This document shows positions 1 to 13,800 of a stretch of DNA of 64,000 bases, one piece after another. The notes under the pieces were generated by a model, which made no database searches, was not told where the DNA came from, and worked only from the letters and a program-made list of their open reading frames with translations. Every line of letters starts with the position of its first letter. The first letter of the stretch is position 1. Source of the stretch: Aphelocoma coerulescens (taxonomy: Eukaryota > Chordata > Aves > Passeriformes > Corvidae); contig NC_091020.1 in the NCBI RefSeq assembly GCF_041296385.1, positions 30,336,001 through 30,400,000 on the forward strand, in the 5' to 3' direction. The translations under genes were made by a program, and so were the position numbers.

Positions 1-1732
1 GCCAGCACAGACACTGTTTATAAGAATAAAAGAAGATCAGAAATAAAAGTGGAACAGATCAAAAGAAGAACTACTGTTTGATTTACCCAGATAAGCTGCT
101 ATTCCCTAGTACCATGAATCCCAGACTGACAGCATGACCTAGTTTCACATTTCCATACAGTCTTCTTTGCAATATTTTCTTAAACCTCACCACACATATG
201 CACAATTACTGATCTTCTTAATAGAGTAATACTCCCCCTCCTTTTCAGACTCAAAATCTCCAGTAACAGGCATTAAGTACCACAGACCATATTTTGCCTC
301 TCTTTGCCTCAAAAGAGCTTTGCTGAATCTACCAAGGATTATGTTATTCTTGAGGAATGTGTATTTGTTTATCTGGTTTGGAGATGAGCATAACAGTTTT
401 TAAAGGTAGGTACAGTCAGTGGTAATTTAGACACTGGGATACACATCCCAGCTCACCTGACTCACAAAATGATGCTAACTTAAAAAAGCAAATAAGCAAA
501 AACCAACCACACACACCAAAAATAGCCAACAAACTATGACACACTTAGAAAGACTTAAGATAAATTCGTCAACTCTGACTGAAATGCACTCAGTGCACAG
601 CTCCAACACAGTGCCACATAAACACAGGATACAGGAGGTATTGAATACTTTGGTAGCTCATTTCATGCATACAAACAAATCTTGCTTTAATTTAACTCTT
701 CCTTCCAGGAAAACAGGCACATGTGAAACCAGAGGTTGTTCTTTTGATAATGCTTAGAAAAAAGAAAAAATTTCAGAAAATTTTCATCTGCCACACTACC
801 CCATCAAAAGCTTCAAGCGAAACTGTTTAATCAGCTGTTCTGAAGTTTGGTGTTTTAAGAGCCTTCAAGTACTGCCTGTCATAGGCTTAAGCAATGCAGA
901 CACATGGAAGGGGTAAGAGATGGACACTTGGAGAAAGCTTACAGGATTTGCCCTACTATATCTCAGCCAGACCCATTGTCTTCCACTTCAGAAAAAAGTG
1001 AAATACCCAGTGAGGCCTTTTACCAAACAATTTTTAATTTCTTAAGGCTTAGTAAGCAACAAGAGGAAAGGGCAGAGTAATCCAAGGCACTAAAACCTTT
1101 TCCCTCTCCTCTAAACTTCTTTGGGGTCAACTATCACTCATGTAGAAGCACTCACCTTCATTAAGCAAAAGCTTTTCTTTTCTGAGCCCTATCTCCTTTT
1201 AGACTTCCCCTGCCCTGGTTTTACCTCTCTTCTCTTTCCAGTAAAGGAAAATTTCTGATTTTCTTTCATCATTTGAAAATCATACTTCTTACATTCTAGC
1301 ACTCCTGCCTTTTTCCAATCATCCTCTGAAAACAAAACAAGTTGCTCCCAAGTCTTTAGACCTTCAAAATTATAAGCTGTGTCCCAACTAAAAGGAAGAC
1401 TGGTGTAATTATTTAGGAAAACAGGAGATAAAGGTTCAAACTCCATCTCTGTGAGGGACTGTGCCCCTGCCCTCGTTTGCTGTTTGTGTCACACAGGAAA
1501 AGTTTTCCTATTTTCACGTAACACCTGCTATTTACATTGTCACATTTGTCTGGAGTACAGAGAGTCTGGCACAGTCCATGTGTTGATGCAGTGCCTGCAG
1601 CAACAAGGTCGAGTGTCAGATCTGGACCACAGTCACTGTTCTGTAATCTACTCTTTGTACTGCAACAGAAAAGCTCTGAAGCTTCTGCAAAGGATGTAGC
1701 AAACTCTTAGAGAACCTGCTGTGACCACACAC
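1..1732 (-). other. SHTN1: SHTN1 intron 7, partial
   Basis: Intron sequence from the exon 7 donor to the left edge. No further exon, RNA gene or recognisable transposon was found. A minus-strand open frame of 85 codons at 1189-1446 matches no protein I know and lacks any supporting signal. Confidence 0.8.
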
Positions 1733-1814
1733 CTCTGTTACATTTTTCCAACAGCTTTTGTTGCTTATTAACTTCAGTTGTCAAAACAGCCTTTTCTTCT
1801 TTCAACTTATTTAC
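1733..1814 (-). CDS. SHTN1: SHTN1 coding exon 7 (last exon in window)
   Basis: Acceptor TTCTAG|GTAAAT and donor AACAGAG|GTGTGT. The exon is 82 nt and encodes residues 179-205 plus one base of codon 206. It begins VNKLKEEKAVLTTEV and ends KLLEKCNR. In human the protein continues with a Val codon split G|TN, consistent with phase 1 here. The central segment differs more from mammals than the ends do. The next exon (expected to start with Val-Ser-Met-Leu-Ala-Val) is not present at 1-1732. Confidence 0.95.
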
Positions 1815-4800
1815 CTAGAAAAGTATAAAGAACACATCAAAAACAAGAGCATTTTAGTTAATGGCATAAGGCATACAGCACATACATAATGCAAGCAGTA
1901 TTTTGCTGTCAGTAGTTCTGTTTCCTAGGTTTGGCTTGATGCTGGGGTTTCCAGAGGGATGGAAAGCATTTTATATGTTATAACAGATGTCATAAAAGGG
2001 TTATGAACTAATCCTCCCATGGCACGTTCCAGTCACAGCTGCAAATATAACATCTCTGGAACCTTTCAGGATCAGGTCCCATAGCACCTGGTTGAAAAAT
2101 TACTTGACTGTTTGCATTTTAATATAGTCAGACTCCTGGGTTTTTTTGTTTTTTTTTTTTTTCCTGGGCTCTGTTTATTGTCCAAGTGCTGTCAGCTGTG
2201 TCTTTCTGAATGCAAGTGTTGCACAGACAGGAAGAGCCACTAAGTCCTGATTTGCATCAGTACATGGCTTATCCAGTTTTCAAGCAGGAATGAAACTCTG
2301 CTGGCTTGAAAAGCCAATTTGCTGGTCTAATTACCATGACACAGCACTGCCAATGGCTAAACGTAAGGATATACTCAATGAAGTAGCACCAGTGATTAAA
2401 CTACAGTCCCACAGAAGTATTTCTTACACATCTACGGGTTTCAGGAAATCCAAAGAAGCTGCAGGCTGTGAAGGGTGAGGGGCTGTCAGGAAGGGGAGGT
2501 GACAGTTGTAATATGGGCATTAGAACAGATCAAACAGACAAGGAGAAGTCATGTGCCAGCTACAGTGGCAGACTGGACTGTGACGTAGAGGGTCCCTTCC
2601 AGGGACATGCCTTAAGTGATCCATCACTGGCAGGACTTGAGATTAGACAGTATTCAATTAACTTCACAACTGAGCATTTTTAGCAGAATAAGATACAGAA
2701 AGTACCGACTCCACACTAACATGGTCTCGCCTTCCATGGTACAATACATACTTCTTCAATTACTTCTGCAAGTTTGCACCTCAGGTTTTCCAGTTCAATG
2801 GCCAAGGTCTTCTTTTCCTCATGAACAGATACGATTTGATCTCGCAGCTCTGCAGTTTGAGGAAGGAAATGAAGAATATATTTTATTCGAAAAACAACAA
2901 CAAAGGAAATGTCATGGCAGTGCAAGTACAGCTGAGTATGAAACACCTGAACTATGTATCCAGCATCAGTTGTAATCAAGGAACATCCTCAATAATTTAT
3001 GAGCTTTGCATAAGTGTCAAGTAACAGATCTATAACTGGGCCACAGTCTCAGCTTTACTCTGTTGAGGTAAGCTCCTTGTTCAGTCCTGCTGTCTTTATT
3101 TGCATTCTGAATGATTCATTTCCTGCTATAACAGGGCCAATCCTGCCACCGAAGAGTGTCCTCAGTCCTGCTCAGGAGACTGTCACATCACAGAGACTCT
3201 GGTATGGAGGCAGCAGAAAGTAATTTTTAAGAGGCATCCTTTAAAACAAATTAATGCACTTCAATTCTTTTTGGATCGTGAGTTCTTGTCACAAGGGAAA
3301 TAAACAAAACAACAGGCAGTTAATATCTGGGAGGTTTTCACTGAAGAAATTGTCCTGAACAGCTGCCAATTTATAGTCTTTGCAACATTATGTGAACAGA
3401 GTCAGAATATAACCTTTACTGATGGAAGAGCTAATGCTTGTAATTTTCCCCTCAGAATTTTTGTTCCTTAATTATTAAAATATGAAATAAATTAAATTCA
3501 CAATGGAATAAAACATTTGATTATAATAACTTCTTAACAGGAGATCAGTTTGCATACATAATGTATCAAGGTTTAGGTTAACATAAAATCACCACAAAAA
3601 TCAAAATTTATTGATATATATTAGCTTTCAGTAAGTACTCTCATTCCCCACCTGCTTCCAGTATTTCACAGCACTGCTGTTCACTGAACACAAGCCATGG
3701 GTTGAGAAAATTATGGCTAATCAATTGCAGATGATGATGACATGCTGGATGTCACTCTGTTTGGTCTCACATCTTGAAAACGTCCATTCTACACCAGCAT
3801 CCCCCCTTCCCAGTTCTGGAGCCTCAGATCTATTGTCCTCTAAATCAAAGGCACACAGTTTCTAAAGCAAATAAAAAGACCCATTTTCCCAGAAGATACA
3901 CATTGTTCGTTTTAAGGATTTGTGCTCTCCAGAGAAATTTATGGGGAAAAAAGTCTCACTGAAATTCATGGTACCTGGATTAATTCTGGTTTTACAACAC
4001 ATATATCAACCTCACCATCCAGAGATGAAGGCATATCCACATACCACAGAGAGCCTCAGATTTTACTGCCTTATTCGTGTATCCTCACAGAAAAGTCGTG
4101 GGAGGGAAGAAAGCATTCCAAGAAACATTCAGTACTTTCTTGAATGGTGAGAAGGCTAAAGGACTTAGAAGAGCCCCTAAATACCACTTTTCATGCTTTA
4201 ATGAACTGTTCATCAAGACAGAAAGCAGATGCATCAGAGCCTTTCTACAGTATTTCTCTAGTTTGACCCTGCTACCCTCCTAAAAATGCTCCCATCTGAT
4301 CTGCTGCCAGCGTTTGCTCTCTAAATGTACTCTTGACACCTTTCTCCAATAAAGGCAGGAGGTATTCCAGAGTCTTATTTCTCATTCACATGGGTTGCAT
4401 GGTGTGCATCACACCATTTGCTGCCTCTTTTCCTACATCTATAGGGTATAAATCTGCTGATTATAGAAGGGTACTGTGACACCTTATTTCTTGGGTGGGA
4501 TTGTTCCACAAGCATTTTTACAGTACACATTTTTCCTCAGTGATACTTTGTACCACTTCATTGTGGCTGCTGCACTCAAAAAGACAACAATTAACAAGGT
4601 CATACTGAAAGTTCAGAAAATCTGTACTTAAACATCATTTGCTACTCTAAGTTACAGTCTGAAAAACAGTGAAAGCTTTTTTTTTTAAGAAGTTAAACAC
4701 CTAATCTCTCCTGCCACCCAATCCAGAATGTGGGTGTTCCCCTTTTTTGGATACTATGACACAACAATACATAAAATCATGATGATTTCATCACAGAGAT

Positions 4801-7800
4801 GAGAAATAAGGCTGATTTTGGATGATGGAAATATAAACTGGCTTTCAAAAAAGAACCAGAAATTTCTGAAAAAAAACCACAGATCTGTCTTATTAATATA
4901 CTTCCATGTTCTCAAGCTTTGCTGTTTTACCCAGTACAACAGTTCCTTTTTAAGCTGCTTGTTTGGTAATAGCTCTGGAACATGAATGAAGTTTGTGCAT
5001 ATGAAGGTACATAATGGAAACAGAAATGGAGAGTCCTGGCTGACAAGCTCTGAAATAATGACATTGCAGTTAAAAGTGACCTTGTCCTTCTACTTAACTT
5101 TTACTTTGTTAAGGGTCTTAGGAAATATTTCTTTTACTGACTCAGTAGCACTCAACTCTCTTAGGTGGGTAGATCTCATTTTCCTACTGCATTAAGTTCC
5201 TCTGCAGGCTGTATATCCCCCACCATTTATGTTACACACTTACCAGCCCACCGTGTTCTTAGTCATTCCTGGAAATCCTTTGATTCTGACCACTCCCAGA
5301 AGCATGACTTGGAACCAGACCAGCCTCTGGTCCAAACCAACACTGCTGTTCTTAAGACAACTTCTGCCTGGAGTGGTGGTGTAGGATCAGCAACAACACT
5401 CACCTTTTATTTGCTGCTGACAGTGCACAGAATTGCATGATCCAGAGGTAGCTTCTGTATCCGTGGATGATTCGTCCTCATCAATGTTAATCTCTTCAGT
5501 GATAATTTCTGGGCCCAGTTTGGCCATATAAAGCATGCTAATTCTTTTCAAGGTCTTATTTTCTTTGTTCAGCTGAAAGGTGAGAAGGACAAACAGCAAG
5601 AAGCGAGTTAGTCTGTCTTTAAGACGCTGGGCAAGGAAAAAAGTCAACTTTTTTTTTCCTTATCATTAAAAGATGTATCAAACAAAGAAGACAAAGTAAC
5701 CTTAGATTACATGTTCCATCCAATATTAGAGTGGTTTGAAGATGGGATGCTTGTCCACCTTCTCCTCTGAGAGGTTTGAATTCAACATGATGCTTTATCC
5801 ATGCCCTTTTTTCCTCTCTAGTACTTCTGTTTAATTACTACTGTGTAGGTTCAAATCAATCAAACCAGCTATCAAGCTGACTTAATGCTACACATGCTTT
5901 GTGATAGCTGCTTCAGCTCCTCACCTTTAAACATGTCAGGAGTCCCAACTGAATGACCTGAAGAAGAGTTTGTGTCCCTGAAAGCTCACCTGGTTTTCCC
6001 AGCTGTATCAACTGGTTAAATAAAAACTCTTACCTTCTCTTATGCCCTATTTTGCTTATAAACTACAAATACTACCACTACTATATTCGTAGTCACAGCA
6101 GTATTATCTCAGAATTCTTTTGAGTTATTACTGTAGAGTCAACATACATGAAATGAAAGCCATCTCATAAACCAATTCTTTATGGGTCAGACCACAAGTC
6201 AAAAACCACTTTAGGTTGGATCCTTAAACATATGACTGGTTGGTGGATGGTACAGAAGAGATTCTGCAAGGCATCTCTGTCTTGATCAGGAAAAATTGAA
6301 CCGAAGCCACTGCAAATGTTTAATTCCCATCATCTCCTTCACTGTCCTGCATCCAGACACCCCCAGCAGCAGCTCTCTGTAAGCTCAGCACAGCCTCAGG
6401 GGTGTTCAGGTAAATGTCAGGGTGACTGCCCACCCAACCAGCCAAGCATTCCCTGTGCCCAGGTTTAAGAACGAGACTCAATTTCCTACTAATGAGACAC
6501 TACATGTCAAAGTCAACACTGACTTCAGAAGTCCAATATATAGCTTCAGAGTAAACATACACTGTACAGTTCATGTGACCCTGAATTTTTACCTAAGCCA
6601 TCATCTTTGATCCCCCTTACCCTCAGCCCTTCAACTAGGCAAGATTTACTAAGGATCTTTTTCATCTCACTCCCAAAGAATGAAAGTGAGCAAGTGGGGA
6701 GAGTGGTGTGAAGAACCCCACATGGTTTAGTCAGCTCACAGCGACAAACAGCCCCACGGAGTAAAGAGAGTCTTTGAACTGCCCTTGTACGTGCATTACA
6801 GGGAAAGTGCAGAGAAGAAGACAAGTTGCATAAATGTGTTCATTTTCTTGCTTATATGCTGATTGTCTATCTTATGAATTCTAATATAGTGTCATTATGC
6901 AAACAATTAAGTAAATACCTCCAGAAAGTACATTGCTAATGCATCTAAATTAAAGTGATTTCTTGCTGGTGTGATTTTTACCATATCTAAGGATGTACTT
7001 TGGGCAGGGAATGGGATGGGGGGGACGGGGGGAAAGGAAAAAAAAAAGGCAGTCAGCATTGCTAATGAAATTTGGTTCAAAATTGCTGTAATCCATTTTC
7101 TGATGAAGTGGCTCAGATGCATTTTACACAACCAAAAATATATAAGAGAGATAAAAACATTCTTTAATAATAATGCACTTCTGATGAGATGGAATATAGA
7201 AAATTACACACTTGCTAAATTCATCAGACTAGACGCAATCAACAGAGCAGTGGAGGTCACCTTTCCCCTGCCCTCACTTTGCTTTCATAAACAATCACCT
7301 GAAATGTAATGCAGTGGTTGACTTTTTCCATTTGATTTAGACATTGAAATGCTCATTATTGTTTTCACACAGAGGAGTTCTAAAACTTATTTTCCATTTA
7401 ACCTAAATGCATATGAAAACTAGAGATCAGGATGCTGGTCCATGAAAACAGAAACTACATTAAAATGGGTATTCTTTTTCTTTAAAGGCAGGAATGGTGT
7501 TTTGCATCTCGCATCTGGCTTTTAGTTTTTTGCCACTTCTAAACTATTTCACAACTCCACAAGATTACACAGAAACACATTAAGGGTCATGCATACAATC
7601 TCAAGTTTTAAATAAATAAAGAGATAAATAGGTGAGTGAATAAATAGATCAGATAAAACAGCATCACCATGATTCTTCTCACCTTAGAAGCCAAAGCCTC
7701 AGCACTTTCACGGCACGTCTTCTCAATTTCAAGATGGTTCTGAATACAGTTTACTTCCTCAATAACCATGTGAGAAACTAAGGGAAGAGTTCAAAAATTA

Positions 7801-10800
7801 GTCAGTGTTTTCCAGAGTTACACATGCCTCCCATGATCAGAAACAGCACATCTCCTTTTGCTAACTTTCAATGTAAGCATTTCAAATACAAGTGCCTTAG
7901 ATAATCTGCATGGACAGGAACTGTTTTGAGCACTGAATACTTGGTTTGTTTCTTTAAGCAACTCTCTCAAGCCATGTTTACAGCATTAGAGCAACTGCAG
8001 AACTGAGCATAAACTTATGGAAGCAGAAGACCAGCAGGACCCTTCCTGACCATCCTCATTCCTCATCTGTATTTCACTAACACTTGAGGAATCAGAATGA
8101 GATCTTTAGGATTATCCCTTAAGACTGCCATCATGACATTTTCAGAAGAGTGGATCCTTGATGTTTTTAATCAGCAAGATTAATGCAGGAGTATTACAAA
8201 GTTTCTTTTCACCTTCTGGTCCGTTTCTTATTTGAAGTCTCTCTGTGCTTGAGTTGGCCCTAAAATAAGCACCACGGTCTCACCTACCTTCACTGTCCAC
8301 AACATAGATTCCAACACACTCACAAAATCTTCCCTGAGACCAGGGCCAAGATGGGGCTGTCTGACTGCATCTGGAACGTATGGCTGTGCTACTACACTTG
8401 ATGTTACAGCTGGAGGAGCAAGAGACACATCTCTCCTCTGCAGCTACAGAATTGCTATTGCAGTTGTGGGTACACATCACTCTGTCAAAGCCAGGCAAAA
8501 GAGTGACCAAAAAGTTCTGGAACAAATCTTGTTTTGTAACATAGGAAACCAATGCAAGTCAGAAAAAATGTAAAAGTATAGGTACATTTTGGCTTGCATT
8601 CCACTTAACTTCCAGCAGTACATATGTACTTTAGTAGTGTTCAAAGTCTTTTTCTAAGGGACAGGTTTAAGGCTGCACAGGGGAGCAAAGCAGAAAACCC
8701 AAGAACAATTTTTCCATTTCTCAGGCTCATGGATGCAATTCCCCCTTGGCTCCTGGCACTCTCATCCATCCTAAGCAGCAGCCTGGACCATAATTCTGCA
8801 AGTCACTGCATGGCACAGATTCCTTCTCAGCCCAGTGTCAGGATTTCAATGCACGGAAAGGAGCTATTTGCAGCTGAACAACACTTTGAAGCAGGAACAA
8901 GGCTGGAAAATATAGTGTAAATACAGAGGATTTTTCCTAATAGGATTTCCTTTCCTTTTCATCAAGATAAGCTTTAAAACCTAGTGATTTTATACCACTG
9001 GGTAGAAGAGCCCCCTTGCCCTCTTCCAAGAGTTTTGACTAAAAACTGAAGAGCTATTTCAGCCCTCTTTGATACACAGAGGTCATCTTAATGACTATAA
9101 AACAGGACTTCAGGATAGGAAGAAGGAGGCCATCAACAACTGTTATTTATGCAGCTTTATACTTAGTATCAACTGAAGGTTTCATTGTTAAAGTTTTGTT
9201 GTTACCAGAGGAAACCAGCAACACATTGGTTTGCTGAGTAGCTGCACGAAAGACACAAAATCTACAAAAAAAGAAAAGGCAGGGGGGATCCTATTGGTAA
9301 ATCTTGGTCTAAAAACTATATTCACATGAAGTCTTCTAACAGCAGAGAAACCAGACCTCTTTCTTTGGTTGTCTTTTTTATTTCCATTTCTCCTGACTAT
9401 GGAGAAATTACCTGCTCCAAGTGCGTCACACCAGCTGCTACATTTAATTTGAGAGAGGAAAAGTTTTAGGTGGTACATGATCCTATCTCTTCTGTTTTTA
9501 TTCTGCTGAGCCCTGGGAGCTCTCAGCAATGAGATGCTTTGGGCTGGATGAGGGAGCAGTGGAGATACAGAGCTGCTCCCATTTTACAGACAGGAATCTA
9601 ATGGCCTCAAGCAAGGCTAAAGTTAGGAAACAAGGATCAGGCTCTCATGGCAGAACTAGGGATTACTCTTGGTTCATTTAAACTTAATTAACCTGCAATT
9701 ATGATTAACTCAGGGGAAAAAAGTCTTTCCAAATTAAATACAAAAAATATATTATTTCCTAAGTCTGTCCAAAGTTCTTATTATGTCAATATTAATATTC
9801 ATAAAGAAGCACTAAGTGGCCTGAAACATCTCTAACCTTGACAGTTTTTTTCAGGGGTAATAATAATCCGCAGCAAATGCAGGCCAACCAAAAACCACTT
9901 AACTAATTAGTAGTTGCAGTCACCGAGAAAACATGAATCAACACTGTTATTACAAGTGGCACATTTGAGTGGCATCTAATTATGACTTGATGAGCACGAT
10001 ACTTGCATTATCAACATTACTACTGCATCCCATCAGGGACTAAAAGCCGCTGATGGCATTGACTGCGAGAAACTCCCCCTCAATGGTACTGCAGCACCCA
10101 ACAATCTCCTTGGCAGGGGCACCCTCACTAAATGACATGTTAAGCGTAATTACTGGTAGACATTGTAAATAAACAGGATTGGAAGTGAAAATTGTACCAA
10201 GTGCATAAGACACAATCTGACACATTGGAAGTGGCAGCCTTAATTGAGAGTTTCTTTGACTGCTCAAGATCATTTCAACTGCATTTCTCGGAGGACAGTG
10301 ATTATAACTGTGGAGACAGACGGCATAATGGTATCAGCACTGCTGACAGAGCAGTGAATTAAATTGTATCTGCTGTTGTGTGAAAGCCTTGATGAGAGGT
10401 ACAGATCCTTAGTGGTCTTATCATTATAACACAATGGTCATGTTGTCATCAACCTTGCTGGCTCCAATTGAAAAGAAATGATTGTGTGTTGAAGCTTTCC
10501 CCCCCACCACCACCTTCTATCTCTTGTGCTCAATAGAACCAATTTTCAGAGAGCTATGAAATCACGCAATAGGGCCTAAAATGCAGCTGCTTGGCATACA
10601 AACGGGGCCCCATTAAACTGGAATCACACACAATATGTGTTTATGCCAGGAGAACAAATAGAAGCTGAGTACAGGCCAAGTTTATTCACAGACACAAAGC
10701 CAATGTAGCTCTTCATCAATATAATTGCCTTTTATATTGTCGTTTAAATAATGGGCTCTATTATTGCTTTAAAATCCTAATATTCCTGGCATTTTATCAC

Positions 10801-13800
10801 TATGTTTACAAGGTATGTCCTTTAAAAATGTGAAAGGAAGATAAAAGAAACCTATAAAATCTTACAACATCAAATATTACCTCAAATTTTAAGTCTTAAC
10901 TACTTGACATTTTCTGCCACACTCCAGTATTCCTTATATCATAACAAAAACAAAACAGGCAGCCGTTTTTCCAGAGGAATTATACTTCCTTCTTAGGGAA
11001 AATTCTTGCTTTACAGAACAGTTACCTAGATCATTTAAGGCAGTAGACAATTCCTGTTGATTTTAGATTATTTTCCATAATTGTATCACACCAACTATTA
11101 TAAAACAGAAGTGAGCGAATTCCTCTATTAACACAGTCACAGAAGTACAGACCATGTGATTTCCTTCTCCTGCATTAACTTCATCCACATTTCTGATGCT
11201 TCACCGTGCAGTTCACTGTACTGGCACAAACCAGACATAACAGACCACAATCCCATTGTAATTGTCTCTTCTAAGGAGCTATTCCACTAGGATACTTCCA
11301 CTCCCATTAGATGTGCTTTGTTGCTTCCAGACACCATACGGTTTCAATAGAACCATTACCATGAAAGTGTAAAACTGAATATTGACATTCTCACAGTCCA
11401 GACAAGATAGAACTTGCACTAAAAATTACCACATGAGAGCAGTTTGTCCTAAAAACCTTTCCTGGTGTGTCTATGCTTAATGGACTATTACTCCTTCATG
11501 AAAAAAATTGCCATTATTATTATTATTATTATTAGGAATCTCAGCAACAGCATCAAATCCCACTCACTTCAAGCATGCATCATTCCAAAAGTCACTTGCA
11601 GAATCCAGGTGAGACAGAGCCACATTTGCACCACTGTATTTTCACCACTTTGCACCTTGAGGATGACTACCTGTGCCAGAGAGTACAAATGCTGTAACAG
11701 CATTTAGTCTGAATATGGACAAAGTCTCACTGGACTAGCTCCTTCAACATAGCTTTGAAGAAGAAACAGCAAATGGACCCGAATCTCAGCATTCTTAACA
11801 CTGCTGTAGAGCATGCAGAATTATGTTCATAATTGTCTACATCAAGAAAATCACACTGATATTATCAGCTTACTTTTCTGAAACTCCTCCAGCTTTTTGA
11901 CAGCCTCATCTCGTTCTTGCTTGATTTTGTCACACTGTAGAAGAGAAAATTGAAATGAAACACTGATCCCAGTTACTTAATTAGCAGTCACAACATGTAA
12001 AATCAACCAAGATCAATTGCCAGCACAACAATGTACAAAAGCCTATCAAAGCATTTCTTTTTCCCTTCAGCCATGTAAGATCGATGGAAATTATGCATTA
12101 AAAATTCACTACTCAGAGTATTTCCTAACCAAACCGGCATGCTCTACTTGATTTAGGTTCCAATTCAGAGCTATTCTGAAAATATTTTAAAGAGACACAT
12201 TATCCAAAACTGATATAAACAGTTATCCATGTTACACTGACAGTAGAAGCAATACTTTGCATGCCAAAAATAGGCTGTAAGTGTAGTTTCTTTAACACAA
12301 ATAGACTCAGGAAAGAGGCCTACATTTCTATACCTACCATGTGCAAGGAAAACCTCAAAGCCAATTATCAGGGACATGCTGTTTTTAGTTTCATAACATC
12401 ATGAGGAAAGCTTCGGCTTTGTAGAGAGAATGACACTCATTTTCATGCTTTAAGGAGTTCCCATCACCCCATTTTTATTAATTTTGTGGTTATTGCTAAC
12501 ACTACACAGGTCTGCAATCACTGATCTTACGATGGAACGGTTTCTTCAAACAGAAAGAATAAAACAGATGTTAAATAAAGTTCTCTAAGAAAACCCATTC
12601 TGTAAGTCAATGAAAGAACTCAAAGAAATGAGTAAAATTCACAAGAGACACAGTCAGTGATTAATCACAGTGTGAAAAACACATGACCCAGGGGGAAGTA
12701 TGACTGGCACACAAGGTGCCTTACACACACATCCTTCCTCACATGCGGCTGGGCATGTTCACGGCAAAAAATCAACCTAAGACCATGAGTTAACTTCTGG
12801 AAGAGATCTGTGTGACTGAGCTCCTTACAGTCCAACTCCAATTACAAGGATGCTGGCCACTGGAACAGAACTGGGGGAAAAAAAACCTACAACCCTGAAA
12901 TGATTTTGCTCGATTTTCAGTTTTTCCACATGAGGAGCCACTTTGAGTTAGCTGGGAAAGGAGCCTGCTGTTAAGCAACAAGAAGGGGGAGAGTCCGATT
13001 CAAAGGCAGCCAAATTCAAGAGAACTCTTCTATCAGCTATAGAGGACCTTGGATGAGACTCAAAGAAGGATCTGCACTTGGGCAAGGCGAGGATGCCACT
13101 GGTGTTGCCTCAGAGGCAGCTGATGGATATCTGGGGAGCAAAAGGAGCTGCACTCAACAAGCAATCTCTCTTCTGATGGCAGTGGGGTGATGAGGCTTCA
13201 AGGGACAGGGGCTGAGTAGGGGGACAGGTCAGTCACCAGCTGCTCTAAGGACTGTGAAACAAGGAGCACAAGGAGCAAAGACGTGCTGAGCAAGCAGCGC
13301 CAGACGAGGACTCACCGTTTCCTGGGGCCCTGTTAACAAAGAACCTGTTAAGAGAATCTTGCACAGGAGAGCTAGGGAAGGGAAATCTGTGCATGAATCT
13401 TGCTGCTCACTGCCCTCCCTCTGTTTTCTCAGTCAAAATGCGTGTTACCTTTGTGGCAGAAGTGCAGTCAAAGAGCAGAAGGCAGTGAAAGATGCAGAAA
13501 GCGTTTCTGGCTATTCCTGCAGAGCACAGTTCACAGTTCTGCTGTAAGAGGGGAATTGGTGTGAGCTGCTGCTGCCTCTATTTCCCAAGAAAGACACTGC
13601 AGCCACACTGACATACTTCACCCACGGATTTTTCTGCACACTGCAAGCTTTCAGCCCACTGCACATTAAGTGAGCAAATGCCTTTAGTGGTCAGTTTAAA
13701 ACCCAGAAACATTAGCATTTTAAGGATCTCATCTGTTGCCTGAGGACGCCAATGACACTTTCCTACTGATGGAAACCTTGATGTAGAGGACATAGCACAC

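Larger units (their letters stand above)
7778..11873 (-). other. SHTN1: SHTN1 intron 3 (4,096 nt)
   Basis: GT-AG intron. It contains the enhancer-like block listed separately at 9660-10780 and an (ATT)n microsatellite at 11513-11535. The rest, including 7778-9660, shows no recognised exon or mobile element. Confidence 0.85.

Noticed and set aside
1189..1446. 85-codon minus-strand open frame as a possible next SHTN1 exon
   Set aside because: The sequence is not shootin-like; the expected next residues after exon 7 are Val-Ser-Met-Leu-Ala-Val and do not appear.
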